Assembly (NCBI GenBank): GCA_031257415.1
Contig: JAIROR010000096.1
Location: 1-20,375, forward strand
Length of the DNA stretch: 20,375 nt
Source of the DNA: Holosporales bacterium
GTDB taxonomy: Bacteria > Pseudomonadota > Alphaproteobacteria > RUG11792
Reading direction: 5' to 3'
In this document: one piece after another, positions 1-12,900 of the stretch
How positions within the stretch are numbered: position 1 is the first letter of the stretch
Layout of the letters: each line of letters starts with the position of its first letter
Translations under genes and position numbers: made by a program
The notes under the pieces: generated by a model
What the model saw: only the letters and a program-made list of their open reading frames with translations
Databases searched by the model: none
Told to the model about the DNA's origin: nothing

Positions 1-384
1 CCTCTTCTTCTCAGGAGGAGAAAAAGGAGGAGGAGCAAAATGAGATTTAGAGCTGGAGCTAGAGCTGGAGCTAGAGCTGGAGCTGGAGCTGGAGCTGGAG
101 CTAGAGCTAGAGCTAGAGCTAGAGCTAGAGCTACTGCTAAAATTAAGATCAGACCTAGAAACAAAACTACCAAGATCAGAGTTGGAATTTGGCAAAGAAC
201 CAGAGTTGGAATTGGGCAAAGAACCAGGGTTAGAATTGGGCAAAGAACCAGGGTTAGAATTGGGGGTATTAACAAACTGATAATGCCAACTATATTGGTT
301 ATGGTTGGGATCTGTTGCTGAAACGTCAGCTCCGAACGAACAGACGCAAATCAACAACCCCGGCAATAAAACTTTGCATTTCAT
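1..384 (-). CDS. Secreted Ser-rich repeat protein, N-terminal part (runs off left edge)
   Basis: The minus strand is open from an ATG at 384-382 to base 1 with no stop, giving 128 codons of an incomplete gene. Residues 1-23 form a typical Sec signal peptide: Lys near the start, a hydrophobic core (VLLPGLLICVCSFG) and a VSA cleavage site before TDPNHN. Residues about 40-66 contain the 8-residue unit PGSLPNSN in nearly three copies (24-bp DNA period). Residues 83-112 are 30 uninterrupted serines written with alternating AGC and TCT/TCC codons. A Pro/Phe-rich stretch (HFAPPPFSPPEKK) follows and leads out of the window. The Shine-Dalgarno signal is weak, but a good promoter lies just upstream. 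The repeats also leave the opposite strand open, but that reading makes an Arg/Ala/Gly polymer with no sensible domain. The protein is probably exported to the periplasm, surface or host, with the Ser tract as linker or spacer. I do not recognise the family. Confidence 0.8.
   Translation of the reverse strand, partial: MKCKVLLPGLLICVCSFGADVSATDPNHNQYSWHYQFVNTPNSNPGSLPNSNPGSLPNSNSGSLPNSNSDLGSFVSRSDLNFSSSSSSSSSSSSSSSSSSSSSSSSSSSSSSKSHFAPPPFSPPEKKR
49..138. repeat. Hexanucleotide microsatellite encoding poly-Ser
   Basis: GCTAGA/GCTGGA hexamers run for 90 bases. On the minus strand they read as 30 serine codons. It is an in-frame array prone to slippage; a gain or loss of one 6-bp unit changes the tract by two residues. 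Confidence 0.9.
190..264. repeat. 24-bp tandem repeat in the left secreted gene
   Basis: The block CAAAGAACCAG recurs at 193, 217 and 241, an exact 24-bp period. On the minus strand each unit encodes PGSLPNSN, so the repeat keeps the reading frame. Copy number could vary between strains without breaking the gene. Confidence 0.85.
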
Positions 385-419
385 ACTAAAAGCTCAACAA
401 AATAATACGTATCATTGTA

Positions 420-449
420 ATTATACCGGTTAATGACTGCAAGATGCAA
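420..449 (-). promoter_or_regulatory. Sigma70-like promoter of the left Ser-rich gene
   Basis: Read on the minus strand, TTGCAT (449-444) and a perfect TATAAT (425-420) are separated by 18 bp. The predicted transcript would start near 413, about 30 nt before the ATG at 384. Position and spacing support the minus-strand gene. Confidence 0.65.
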
Positions 450-493
450 CATAATTATTTGCATTAAGCCAATAAAAAGCCTTGAGGACGCAC

Positions 494-519
494 TATACTT
501 ATTTTACTTCAGAAGTATA
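494..519. promoter_or_regulatory. Inverted repeat, possible operator
   Basis: TATACTT (494-500) and AAGTATA (513-519) are perfect 7-bp inverted arms with a 12-bp spacer. A second, tighter palindrome, ACTTC-A-GAAGT (506-516), shares the right half. The site lies upstream of the minus-strand promoter and next to the 23-bp direct repeats, so a DNA-binding regulator is plausible but unproven. Confidence 0.4.
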
Positions 520-533
520 AAGGTCTTGCTTGT

Positions 534-580
534 AAGGTCAAACACCCACGCAATAGAAAGGTCAAACACCCACGCAATAG
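534..580. repeat. Two tandem 23-bp direct repeats (iteron-like)
   Basis: AAGGTCAAACACCCACGCAA plus TAG occurs at 534-556 and again, identically, at 558-580 with one base between, a 24-bp centre-to-centre spacing. Two perfect adjacent copies between divergent promoters suggest a regulator-binding site or a recent slippage duplication. Confidence 0.85.
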
Positions 581-854
581 ATTGGTAATTTTCGCGTTTC
601 CATAATTGAGAAGATGGGACAAAAATTTTTCTTGCATAAAAATAAAAAAGCATGCTACCATATTATTAACACCTGTTCCTGCGGGCTCTGTTTTCCTCGA
701 GAGCTTGCTGGGTTAACCAGGAGGATGTTGGTGTATGCATCTGTAAAACTACAAGAAAGGTCCTACGTTCTTTTAGCTTTACTCTGCCTTGTTCGAGGGT
801 CATTGGCTATTTTGGGATGTATTTGGTTGCTCGCGGCAAAGAATCTCCGAAAGC

Positions 855-883
855 TTGAAGAAAAATTAAAATTAAATTATAAT
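855..883 (+). promoter_or_regulatory. Sigma70-like promoter of the giant gene
   Basis: TTGAAG (855-860), a 17-bp AT-rich spacer and a perfect TATAAT (878-883) give ideal geometry. Transcription would start near 890, about 45 nt before the ATG at 936. This favours the 936 start and argues against the upstream open frame at 614. Confidence 0.65.
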
Positions 884-935
884 AAAATTATGGCACTGTT
901 GCGCTTTGCAACTGGGGAAGGGGTCCTGGAAGATT

Positions 936-3900
936 ATGTTATCAATTCGATACGCGTTTTGGAGTATTCTGCTTTGCTTGTGTAATCCGGCTTGTAATTT
1001 GGTGGGTAGTTTTGCTGTTGCAAGCGATGACACACTTTTTTCTTCTGATGATACTGATTCCTCTGGAGGATTGACGCAAGACCTGAGCGAGAATAAAACG
1101 CACAATCAGATCCTCGAGCAAGCTGCGATAGATGTTCAGCGCCTTTGCAAATATATGGCCCAGCTCTCGAATGAGAGCATAGCCAAAATTTTATACTATG
1201 TTAATGAAGATTTCCTGAATGATTTTATTAATGCGTTGAGCATTATAAAGCCTAGCATAAATCAAAAACAAGTTGAGAGTAGTTATGAAGAGATTATTTC
1301 TATTTTCAGCAATCCGATGTGGGGCGACGACATCAGCAGCATATTTAAATTTATAGATATAGATGAGGATTTTGTTGGAATTTTGCGCGGAATGCCCTCG
1401 GAAATTGTTGGAAAGGTTTTCTTAGAGTTATATGAGTTGCAGGACGGTGGCGACCTTTGCGCAACCGTTTTAGAGAGTGCTGCGGCTGAAGGTGTGGCCT
1501 TTGCCGAAGATAGTTCCACTATTTCAGAGAATAGTATGAATAATTTGCTTTGGATTGCCAGAGCTTTTGAACATATAGTTGCGAATAATGTTGGAGATTC
1601 TGGGCCTGGACTCGCAATGATTGCCGACGCAACGAAGTTTGTAACGGAGCGCTTCAACGAGAAGATCATTATTGATATTTTGAGCCAAATTACTGCTGTA
1701 GAAAATACGAAAAAAGCAGTGAAAGCAGCATATGCAGATAATCTGCAGGGAGCCGTCGAAGAGGTGGTGAAATGCTATGGAACTGAAAGATCTGGAGATG
1801 CCTCCTTTTTATTCCGAATACTGAATAGCGACGAACAAGCAGAGATTCTGCAGCATTTCGTCGAGGAAGATTTAATCGATATAGCAAAAAGTGTCGTTAG
1901 TGGAATGCAAACCGAGCAGGCGGACGAGGTGCTGTTGAAGATGGTGCCCAAACAGGCTGCCGTAATTTTGGGAAATTTTGATACTATTCCGAGCAATATA
2001 TTAGACGCCACAATAAGCAAAATACTTGATACGACGGCGCAAGACTATATTGATACAGCAATAGGGGTAGTTGCAAAAACTCCTATCACATCCACACCTG
2101 AAAATCCTAGCCCACCTGATAGGATGAAAAATGTATTGCTGGGCATGAATGATACTTTGAGTATTGTGCGAATGCTCGATGCATTGCTTAGTACTGATGG
2201 CGTTGAAGTTAATATAAGCACAGTCGCCGCAATGATAACTCACGCCCTTTCCGATTACAGCGAAGATGTCATAGATATTTTTAAAGATAAAATAAACAAT
2301 AGCAACTGGGATGCGATTCTTTCCCAGCTTGATCCTGAGGATGCAATAATTATATTGAAGAATATCAATCTTTCCACAAAGATTGGGGACAATTTTGCAA
2401 TCGCTGAGGCAACAATTGCAAAGATATTGAATAGCATTTTGCCCGGAGACTCTATCAGCGCCGATAAAATAATTCTTGATGATGCTATTGATGACGATCG
2501 GAAAAAAAATATACTAAAAGCAATGGAGAATACTGTCAAGGTAGCTCTCATTATAGATTCTATAAATGATGGATTAGGCACAACGACAGAAGAAGACAAT
2601 ATAGTAAATAGACTTATTGAGAAATTTGGGTATACCGATAATGAAGAAGTTGGCGATGATGAAAAAAAGGAGTTTGTTTATGCTCTAGGAATTCTACAGC
2701 ATACTGTGTATTTAAACAATATACATAACGCAACGATAGCCAAAATATTCGATAATACGGCATCAGATCACCAAAAGGTTATCACAGAGATAATGTCAAA
2801 ATTAAAGGAAAGAGAGGTGGCGATAATCAACACGATGAGTTATCAAAAGTGGCTTATGTGGAGCATGCTTGATGCAGAGAAATTCCTTGAAATCAAAAAT
2901 GAAGATGAATTTGAAAGTGTATTGAAGGAAATGAAATCAGCGGACGTGGCATTGATGCTGAACGCACTAATTAATTATGCGGGAGCTGGAGGAGCTGAGA
3001 GAGCAGCCGCCCTAACAGAAGCCAAAAAGTTGATATACATGTATGAAGGGACAAGCGACCGTTTAACGGCTGATAGAACAGTCAGTACTCTTGTAAACAT
3101 GATGTTGTTGCAATCGGGAATTAAAAACACTGCCGACTTACTTCTTTTGATTGAGGAAAGCCGCCCTGACAAAAATGATGACACAAAGATAGATATTTTT
3201 GCAAGTTTGGTGAGCAGCTATTATAACAATATTCAAACTGTCGCAGCAATATTAGATGAGGACAGCATAACAAGCGACTACGCCATCAGCGCTCTGAAAA
3301 AAATACAAAACGAAAGCAAGCCAGTATTACAGCTTATAGAAGCAATGAAGCAGAACACAAAAAAAAATACAATACAGCTTGCCTTGGGAGTTGATCCCGA
3401 ATATTTGGTGACTGTAGATATGGACCTGATAAGGTTTTTTATAAATACATTTCCATCACTGGATGCAGGAGATGCTTTGAATAATCTTATGAATCAAGGC
3501 GAAGAATTCATAGCAACATTTCTTTCAGGAATCAATGCAAACGATGCGGCTGGCTTGCTTTGGCTTTTGCGATCTGCCAAACAGAGCGAGGTAGAAGCAA
3601 TAACCAGTGTCACAGAAAACATACCAGCTTATGTTGGATATTATCAAGAAATAATGAATTACTATAACAATCCTGCGGTTATTAACTCATATACAATAAA
3701 TATTTTTGCTGGAATTGGGAAAGTATCGATAATAGCGAGAGTTTTATTAAATATTGCAGAATCAAAAGCCGAAAAAGCTCTTGAGATATTGAAAGGATTT
3801 TCAGGTAACCTTGCTGGAATTGGGAAAAAAGAAAGTACCTTAATTAGTATATATGAGGGCCAATTAAAAGCACCAACGAGTACATCTTCTGGCGGTATTT

Positions 3901-6900
3901 CTGACAGTGTTTTTGAGAGTATTTTCAGCAGTATTCCCGGAAGTATTGCGAATGGCTGTTGCATTTTGGCATGCATATTTAATAAAGCCGACATCGCTAA
4001 TGCCGCTGGTGCAGCAGCTGTTTTATCTGTATTCAGCACAGCTCAATCTGTAAATATATTAAATAGCTCTGTTATGACTGATGAAGTAGCAACGGCAATA
4101 GTAAATGGACTCGCCAATACGTCGCCGCCACAACCTCCAAATATTGCGGGAGATGCCGCAAGTATACTTCTGGCAATGTTGCGAATAGAGAATAATAATG
4201 GACGAAGTGCATATATTTTAAACAATGTAGAGCAAAATAGTATGTTTAATATATTGAAAAGTATTAATAATACAAATGATTTGACGCTAATATATGGCCA
4301 AATTCAACCTAGCGGAATATATATTTTCGCAAAAGCCCTCAATTCTGATAATTCTGCAAATGACCTCAATTCCGCTCTAGAAATTCTGCACAGGCTCACT
4401 GATGACTCCGACATTATGGATGCAAAGATTTACAAAATACTCAATAATGATATGGTAACAACGGACAGAATTGCTCTAATTCTGAACTTTGTAACCGACC
4501 AAGAAGCAGCGAATGTTTTGCATAATATCTCCAATATTCAGCGAACAATAAGTATTCTTAACGCGATGAATGCAGCAAAAGCTATTGATGTTATACAAAG
4601 AGATGAATATACTACAGACCTGAATAATATATGCACAGAACAAAGTGGCCTAGGTCTGAATCTGCTGACAAAAATATTTAAGAATAACGTATCTACAAAT
4701 ACAAGAGACATAACGGCTGTCCTTTCGAAGATATCTCTCAACGCCAACAGAGTAAATGTATTGAACGCAAAGGAAGTAGGGAATTTTATTTTGAGTGCCT
4801 CAGAAATAGCCACTATTCTTAACCAGTATGTAGTAGAGCATGAGCACAACACCAGCTCTATTTTTTCTTCAATAGTTCAGATGAACACTGGTAATTCACG
4901 TGCTCATGATATACTGAATAATATAGACAAAGCAAATGCATTTAATATCTTGAAAGATGCAGGAATGGATACATCAATAAACGCATTGATTTCGAATGAG
5001 AATGAAACGCTTATTGCGGATATACTTACATATAATTACACCACGGCAACTGGCGAACCTGGCAGTGTAGATGACGTTGTAGCTGGAGCTGTAAATATCA
5101 TAAATAAGATCGCAGCAGTAACAAACAAAGCCAAAGTATTAAACAACATAACAGAAACTGACTTTATCGCCAAGATTTTGAACAATATTTCTACGGGCAA
5201 TATCTCTACGTATTTGAATATTTTTTCTAATATAAACAGCGCTATAGCCATTAATGTCATGGTAAATGAGAATTTTTTGCAAAGCAGCCTAAATGCCCTT
5301 GCAACACCGAATAATCTTGCTGTTATCAGCGGGATATTCAGCAGCGCAATAGCAGATGCAATAGCGGATGTTGCAAATGGTGCGGAGGCCGTGTCAAATA
5401 TTGTAAATAATATCGTTAGAATTCTGAGGAAAATAGTTAGCGGAGAGATAGAAACCGATATAACGGCCCAATCTATTAATGATATAGTCGCTCAGATACT
5501 AATTAATATGACCTCAGAGAATGCAACGCTTATTCTAAACAGATTTCAAACAATAGACGAAGCTGTTGTTGTATTGAATAAAATTGCTCTAGTTGAAAGC
5601 ACTTCAAATTTACCGAAGACGATTGGAATATTTGGCATACTGGGAAATGAGGCGAATCCTCAGTTTGTCGCGAATACTCATTTCTCTCACGGCGCCCTCA
5701 TGAGGATATGCAATATTGCCAGCGGCCAAACTCTTGTCGCAGGAATATTGAACAGCTATATGATTGCTAGCAACATTGAAAATATTTTGGCAATTCTGAG
5801 GAAGATTTCAAATGCCAACGAAAATATTAGTAGCGAAGATGATGGACTAGGTAGCCTTGTTAATGTTCTTAAAATTGTTTCTCTCAGTGAGGCAACAAAC
5901 ATGATTTCGCATTTAAACGTTGATGAGAAGATTGCTGTCTTGGTGTATATGATCGCAAATAATAATGTTTCGTTGGCGACCAAAATTCTTAATAGTAATA
6001 TAACTGATGCATATGACATCGTGCTTGGACTTGGTAATAGTGTCGGTAATTTAACAGCGGTAGGTGGAGCATCTGTTACAGCCAATAAAGTTGGATATGA
6101 TGTTATTGTAGGCATATTTAATAACGAGCTATCCAACAATCAAAATAATGAAGCAACAATCATAGCCGATATTACTCAGATTATTAGAAGTAATTCGGAA
6201 GTGTTATTGGGAATACTCAGCAGATTTGTTGCAAGATACTCGGCATTAACATTGCACAATATCCTGAATGGTATTAACTGGGAAGAGGAGAGTATGCAAA
6301 ATGCCGCAGCCACAGAGAAACTTGTCCACGACGTGATGAACAGCGCTCTCATGGATTCTGCAAAGGCTGCAGAAATAATAGCAAAGGAAATCCAAATAGC
6401 TGAAACGCCTGCGGAAGGAACTTACAGCAATTTTGCCGCAAATATGCTTAACATAGATAAACAGAAAGCTTTTAATATAATCAATGACTCTGTTCTCTCT
6501 TCATATTTGGCCACTATATGCGAAATACCAAATTATAATACTGTCATCGATTCTGGTAATTCAATTACGTATAGCAAGAGCACTAAAAATGGATACGATA
6601 TTATCGCCGCAATACTGGAAACAAATCACAATAGCACGCTCGCCCCAAGTATTTTGAGAAAAATTGCAAATCCAAGCGAAACAAGCAATATAACAGAAAA
6701 TAGCACCAATCTTGCGATTATCAGAATTTTATTGGCCAACAGTAACCTAACCGATGGTAATATTAGCGCAATACTGAATAATCTAACTGCATCTGAAGTT
6801 GGGGTAATTTTCAATAGTATAAAAGAAAACAATGCAGATGAAAACAAAATAAAAACCTTTCTCTTAGGGATGAACAAAGAACAAGCTGTGAAAGTTCTGG

Positions 6901-9900
6901 CTGATGAAAAACTCTCGTGGGCACTATTGAATGAATTATTATCCGGTATACCCGAGAGAAACATAGTAGATTTATTTAATAATGCCAGTGTCGCTCAGTA
7001 TACAGCAGCGGCTTTGTGGAGATTTATTTGGGAAAGCGCCATTGGAGCTGAAAATGACATTTCTACTGTCGAATCGCAATGCGAAATTGTTGCAGAGATG
7101 TTGAATGCAATTCCAGTTGCTTCAAATAAACAAACCGTTGCCTCAAATATATGCGGAAATTTCAAAACGAACAACAGCTTGAATGGGGACGAAGTCATTA
7201 GCATTATTGCTCCTTCCTCTGCGACTACCTATAAATCTGCCTTTGTATTTTACAAAATAATAACAAATATAAAAGAAAGTGGTATTGTCAATGCAAATAA
7301 AGTGGCAACTCTTATTGGAACCAGCAGAAGTGAAACTCCTATACCGTCTGCCTACGCCGGAGAAGCTTTGTATTTGTTGCAAATTCTAAACAGTGAAGAA
7401 ATTGTTACAAATATATTAAACGAAATATCTCCTGCTAATGCTGCAACGGTTGCCAAAAGAAGGGAAAATATAGAGAAGTATCTGAATTCCAGAATTTTGG
7501 GAGAAGCTCTAAATACAGACGAAAATGATGACAATGTGCTGGAGAGCCTAATAAATAAGCTGACGTACTCCGATATCGTTGAAGTGCTTATCAATGCAAA
7601 TAGCGCGAGCGTCAAGCAACTTTTAAGTGTGTACGCCAATCTTTATAACGAACATAAGGCAGCAGGATTACTGTGGTTAATCAGTGCCAGGAATCAATCT
7701 TTGGTTGCAAGCATTGTAGACAATGAATGGGAAGAACAAAATATAGAAATTCACTATAAAAACTTAGTAGGAGCATATAATTCAGAAGCAACGAATTATC
7801 AAGATGCAGTAGTCGTGCTCAGAAATACAGATAATGCCAACATGACAGCTCTTGCATCTTTTGTGGAATCTGATGACGTACTTATGGTGGCAGAAATTCT
7901 GAAAACTTTAGTAACAACTGCGGGAGAGCAAGAAGTGGAAGGACCAGGAGAAACAGAAACTAATACAGAGATTAATATAGCAAAATTGGCGGCAATATTA
8001 AAGACTGCTATTGAACATCCGAATGCATTCAGCGCCGTAGAAAATGCTGCATATTTTATTTGGGCCCTTAATGATGCTGATTTGTTTTCGCAAATAATCA
8101 TGGAAATAAACAATGATTATGAAACAATCAGTGAGATTTTGAAAGAAATAACTACAGCCAATACAGATAATATTGGGCATGTGGTTAATGCACTCTGGTT
8201 TATAGAGGAAGCAGCAATGGATGAAATCGCGGAACCCACAGAAGAAGACGAGAGTTTCAAAACAGAATCCTCAAAGTTTTCGCCAATTATTAATTCGATC
8301 TTGAATGCAACAAGAGAAATTGAACCTGATCCTATACTCGGAGATTCTTTAGTTCAAGATACGAAAGCATATCGGATAGCACAGGGGCTGATTGCGCGCA
8401 AGAAAATTAAATTAAATCAGCAGCTCGACGACACCGAGGGACATGCAGCAATTATAAAAGCAGCTATTGATATGAAAGCCTATAGTGTTGCCATGAGTTT
8501 TGCCAAGACTATTGAAATCGATAGCTTTATAGCCGCGTTGTCAGCTCTCGAAGAAGGACACATAATAAAGCTATTGCAGAATATGCTCAACATCCACAAC
8601 GAGAATAATCGTTATGATGCCGCGGGGTTGCTGTGGCTTATAAAACAGATTAAGGAAACAGAATTCATAAACTCTTTATTAGAAAATGATACTTGGGGAA
8701 CAGACAACGCTTGGAATGATATAAATGATTATTATAACAAGCTATTAAGCGGGGTCACAACTGATCAAGCAGTAGTTTTCTTCAATATGACAGGAAATAC
8801 CACTGAGAATTACTTGAAAATTGGCGCCAGCATATTCAAGAAAACTGAAACTGCTGCCCCCCCTGAATCCACTGAAGCTATTGGCAATTTAGCGTCAATA
8901 CTAAAAGAAATGCAAACTATTGCATCCGCGACAGCGGCTTCATCTATGTCTACCAAGTTAACTGCTTCGAGATTAATTCGTGATATTTATCAATACGATA
9001 TAGAGAACAGCGAAAATCTGGCAATTGAAGTCCTCGTGGCAACAACAACTTCAAGTAATTATTCCATTATCGTCGGTATACTTAACGATATGACTGATAG
9101 CGGAACTATGAACAATATACTGAAAGGCCTGAGCACTTCATACCTGGGACTGGCTGTTAAGGTATTGAATGCAACAATCAGGGCAAGCATAAAAACCGCA
9201 ACTGCAATCGAAAACGAAACAATTAAAATACTGCTAGATAGTTCTATTGCTGCTGACTCTAATAGCCTAGATAGCGACGTTTTATCTCTCGTGAATTCTT
9301 TATACGCTTTTGACAGCGGACATAAATTGGCACAGGTATCTGATTCGTTTTATGACAGTGAAGATGGCTATAAAAAAATAGCCACAATGTTCAATTCAAT
9401 AAGTCCAAGTAGTTTCATTAACATCATAACTAAAATGTCTGTAAGATCAAAGGAACAAACAAACTATTTGGCAAAAGTTTTGATAGAGGTCAACCAAATT
9501 GATCACAGTTTTTTCAACGAAAGACCAACTTTTGTACAATTAACAGAAAATATTTTGTCTCAATTAACAAGTAGCGCAGCCGTATCATTAGATGATAAGA
9601 AAATTATTTTTGCTTTGATAAATAAAATATATCACGATAGTACAATTCAGAAAATCGCAAGGGATATATTGATGAAAATTTCTGAAAAATGCGCAATGGA
9701 AGTATTGAACGTGCTTGCCTGTGTCGCCGACGTTGAAAACCCTGGCGGAGGAGGCGCTAATGCAGAGAAGGCCGCTAAATTACTGAGTAGCTTTAATAGC
9801 ACCGAGAAATTTGCAAACATAGTTAATGTGTTCTGTAGTAACGACAACGATTATCAAAACAGCTTGGCTCTTATTCTGGCCCAAATACTGCCACCCGAAG

Positions 9901-12900
9901 AAGGTGTCAACACAGAAGATGTTCCAAGCGTCGAGACTATCTGCGCAGCACTTGAACACCTCGTCAAAAGTAACGATAGCGGCAATGAATATTTTGCGAA
10001 TATAGTTGGCAAAATAGAAGAAATAAATCCCGCCAAGGCTATGAGGATAAGAAACAGAAATACAAGCCTCGATTATGCAAATAAATTATTGTTATCCGTT
10101 GGAGGTTTGACCGTCGCCAATTTTATCGCCAGCGTCGAAAATGATCTAATAACAGGGCAAGTTTGCGATATATTAACAGATAAATCGAATGGTATTGCCA
10201 AAGTCTGGGAAATATTGTCCGCGATAAATAACATTCAAGGAATGGTGAGTGTTTTAGACAATATGTCAAAAGTTGCTATAGCTCTTCCAAATCCCGCTGG
10301 AGGCTGGAATTCACAAGATGCAGCCTGTTTAAGATTGCTGATGACAAATCAGGGGGCTTTTTCAAACACAATCCAAACAGATTTCAGCGCGCAGTATAGC
10401 TTACTGTCATCATATGAAAGTGCGCCTCGAGTATTAAATGCCACAGCACACAAAGATATTGCAGCGTATGTCTTATATAATATGGCAATAAATAGCGCCA
10501 CAGCTCAAGACGCTATTAAGATTGCCGGAGCACTCACCGCAAATACTATTTCCGGGTTTGAGGGTTTTGAAGTCGGCAATAAAATAAATATCAGTTCAAG
10601 CGAAAGCAAAACCGGTATTGAAGTTATTACAGCAATATTAGATAATGTTGAGAACAATACAAGCGCAAACGCTGCCAATGTAATCATAAATCTAACAGAC
10701 GGCAATAAAGTAAATATACTCTCAGGGCTTACGGGGCCCGAGGCCAAAGTGCTCATATTGAATGCTCTGCCACCGAATGTTGTGGCCAACATCTTGTCTG
10801 GCATGGTAAATACACAAATAGCAATCGATGATCTACTCAAGAAAATTGAGGCAGAAAAAGCCATTCCCGCTATGATAGAGAACGGATTTACTGTTCTTGG
10901 ACAAATAGCCCCGGCAACAATCGCAAAAGTAATAAATAATGCAATAACACAAGAAAGCAATATTCGCCAAATCTTGAGAAAGATTGCAACTGGAAATGTC
11001 AATACTCTTATTACGGGGAATGTGCTCGGAATTATAAATATACTTGCAGACGATGAGTTGTCCGAAAATCAAGGCAAAGTACTTGGATATCTTGAACCAA
11101 GCGAAATAGCGGCAATATTGTCTGGAATGGACGGAAACTTGCCTAACACTTTTATAGTTAAGATTATTCCAGCAGAAAAAATCATTCCTACCCTGCAAAG
11201 CATGGAGGCAACTAAACGAGCCGAAATCATGAATAAAGTATTGACAAACTCTATTATCAATATTCTAGCAGACGACAAAACCCTCGCTCTCGACATCATG
11301 GGAGATGGCAATTTTTCTGGCGAGACTTTGAGCAACATATACTCTTATTCTGGGAATGCCGGAATTGAATTTCTTGCAGATGTATTTATAAGTTGCATCG
11401 GAACTCCCGCACACATTGCAGCGGTGATGGCAAAAATGACAGACAGCAATATAGTCGCGATAACAGACGAAATGATGAGTAGCGTCCTTGTAAATAATAT
11501 AGCAAATATTTTGTTCAACATAGATAAGTCAAATACAGATACAAATACTTTGCGCCTGCCAGGCATAATTAGGGCATTGTTGGGTAATAATAATGATAAT
11601 TACGCCAAAGCTGCTAACGTTTTGAAACCAATGATTGATCTCGGAGAACTTGTACAGTCCAATAATTCTGAATACAAAAGAGGATTCACAATCGTTGGTG
11701 AAGCTCTTTTTGCAATAGAGAGCGCCGAAGAGATGGAAGGTGGGAGTGAAAATGCTATGTTGCTTCGTCCCATTGTAGATAATATTATTCATGAGTTTAG
11801 TGAAGTCCAAGGGAACGAACTTAAACTATATGTTCTCAAAAAGAAAGCCGGTGGACTGTATTTAAACAATGTCACAGAAAACACAGTCATTTATAACGTC
11901 ATAGAAACATTGGCAGGCGCAGTGCTGGATATCGTGAACAATAACAGCGATGCGGTATACAGGTATATTATGAGACATTCTCCACAAAATGCTGCTTGTT
12001 TAGTGTTTCTGCTCGATGATAAGCTGGCTAATGGGTATAGTTTTCAAATATCTAGTGAGGCTGATAGTGCCGAAACAACAAAATACCAGGCTATAAATAC
12101 GGCATATAGAAGATTTTCTGCTTCTCCATTTGCAGCAACTGATGCAATATTGATTTTGAATGGCGCTTCACCTAACGTAGTCTTTTTGGTTCTTAAAAAG
12201 ATGCCTACGGATAATGCTCTCGCCACACTAACAGAAACCCAGCCTACATTTGAAAATCTATCTTCTATTCTATCAGCTGTAGACGTTAAAGTTGAGGGAA
12301 ATACACTGATTAGGGGCTATGACCTGATTGCCGGAATATTCGATAGCGAAATAAGCAATCTCGACAATATTGGTTCTCTGGTAAACAAAATTAACAATGA
12401 CAATGATAAAAAAGAAATATTGCTCAGTAGTGAGCTTTCGTCAATCAATGCTGGAAAGATTCTCGCATATCTACCTACCAATGTTGCAAGTGCTATAGTA
12501 AACACAATACTTGGGAATCAAGTCATCACCGAAGTTGCCGTTGACACAGGGAAACTTGCTGGCATACTGGAGGAAATAGCCGCGGAGGCAAACCGCAACG
12601 CAGCTATAGCCAAATTATTAATAGATATATCTCCTGTTCATGCTGTTCGGCTCTTCGAATTAGCACATACTGCCGCCGCAGTCACTCTGGAATATTGGGC
12701 CAATAGCGATAACGACTCGGAAAATCCGGAGGGGTTTGATATTGCGGTTGCCAGAATGAAGGATCTTGGGCGCCTGGGAGCGGCAGAAATTTTCAATAAA
12801 TCCCAAATATCAGCCCAAATGGCAGCGAAAACCGCAGAGGCGCTCACGACTACTCTCAGCGTATTCGAAAAAATGATAGGTCTTCAATACATTGACAAAA

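Larger units (their letters stand above)
385..854. other. Divergent intergenic control region
   Basis: This stretch separates two divergent secreted-protein genes. It holds the minus-strand promoter, an inverted repeat at 494-519, two tandem 23-bp repeats at 534-580 and the approach to the plus-strand promoter at 855. A plus-strand open frame of 123 codons (614-985) crosses part of it and could encode one membrane helix. It overlaps the giant gene's promoter, ribosome site and signal peptide in another frame and has no good ribosome site, so I do not call it a gene. Confidence 0.6.

Noticed and set aside
40..321. Plus-strand open frame of 93 codons with AGGAGG before its ATG
   Set aside because: It is the antisense reading of the poly-Ser and PGSLPNSN repeats. 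The product is an Arg/Ala/Gly polymer, whereas the minus strand gives a signal peptide and a promoter.
614..985. Plus-strand open frame of 123 codons with a possible membrane helix
   Set aside because: It overlaps the promoter and signal-peptide region of the giant gene in another frame and has no good ribosome site or recognisable family.
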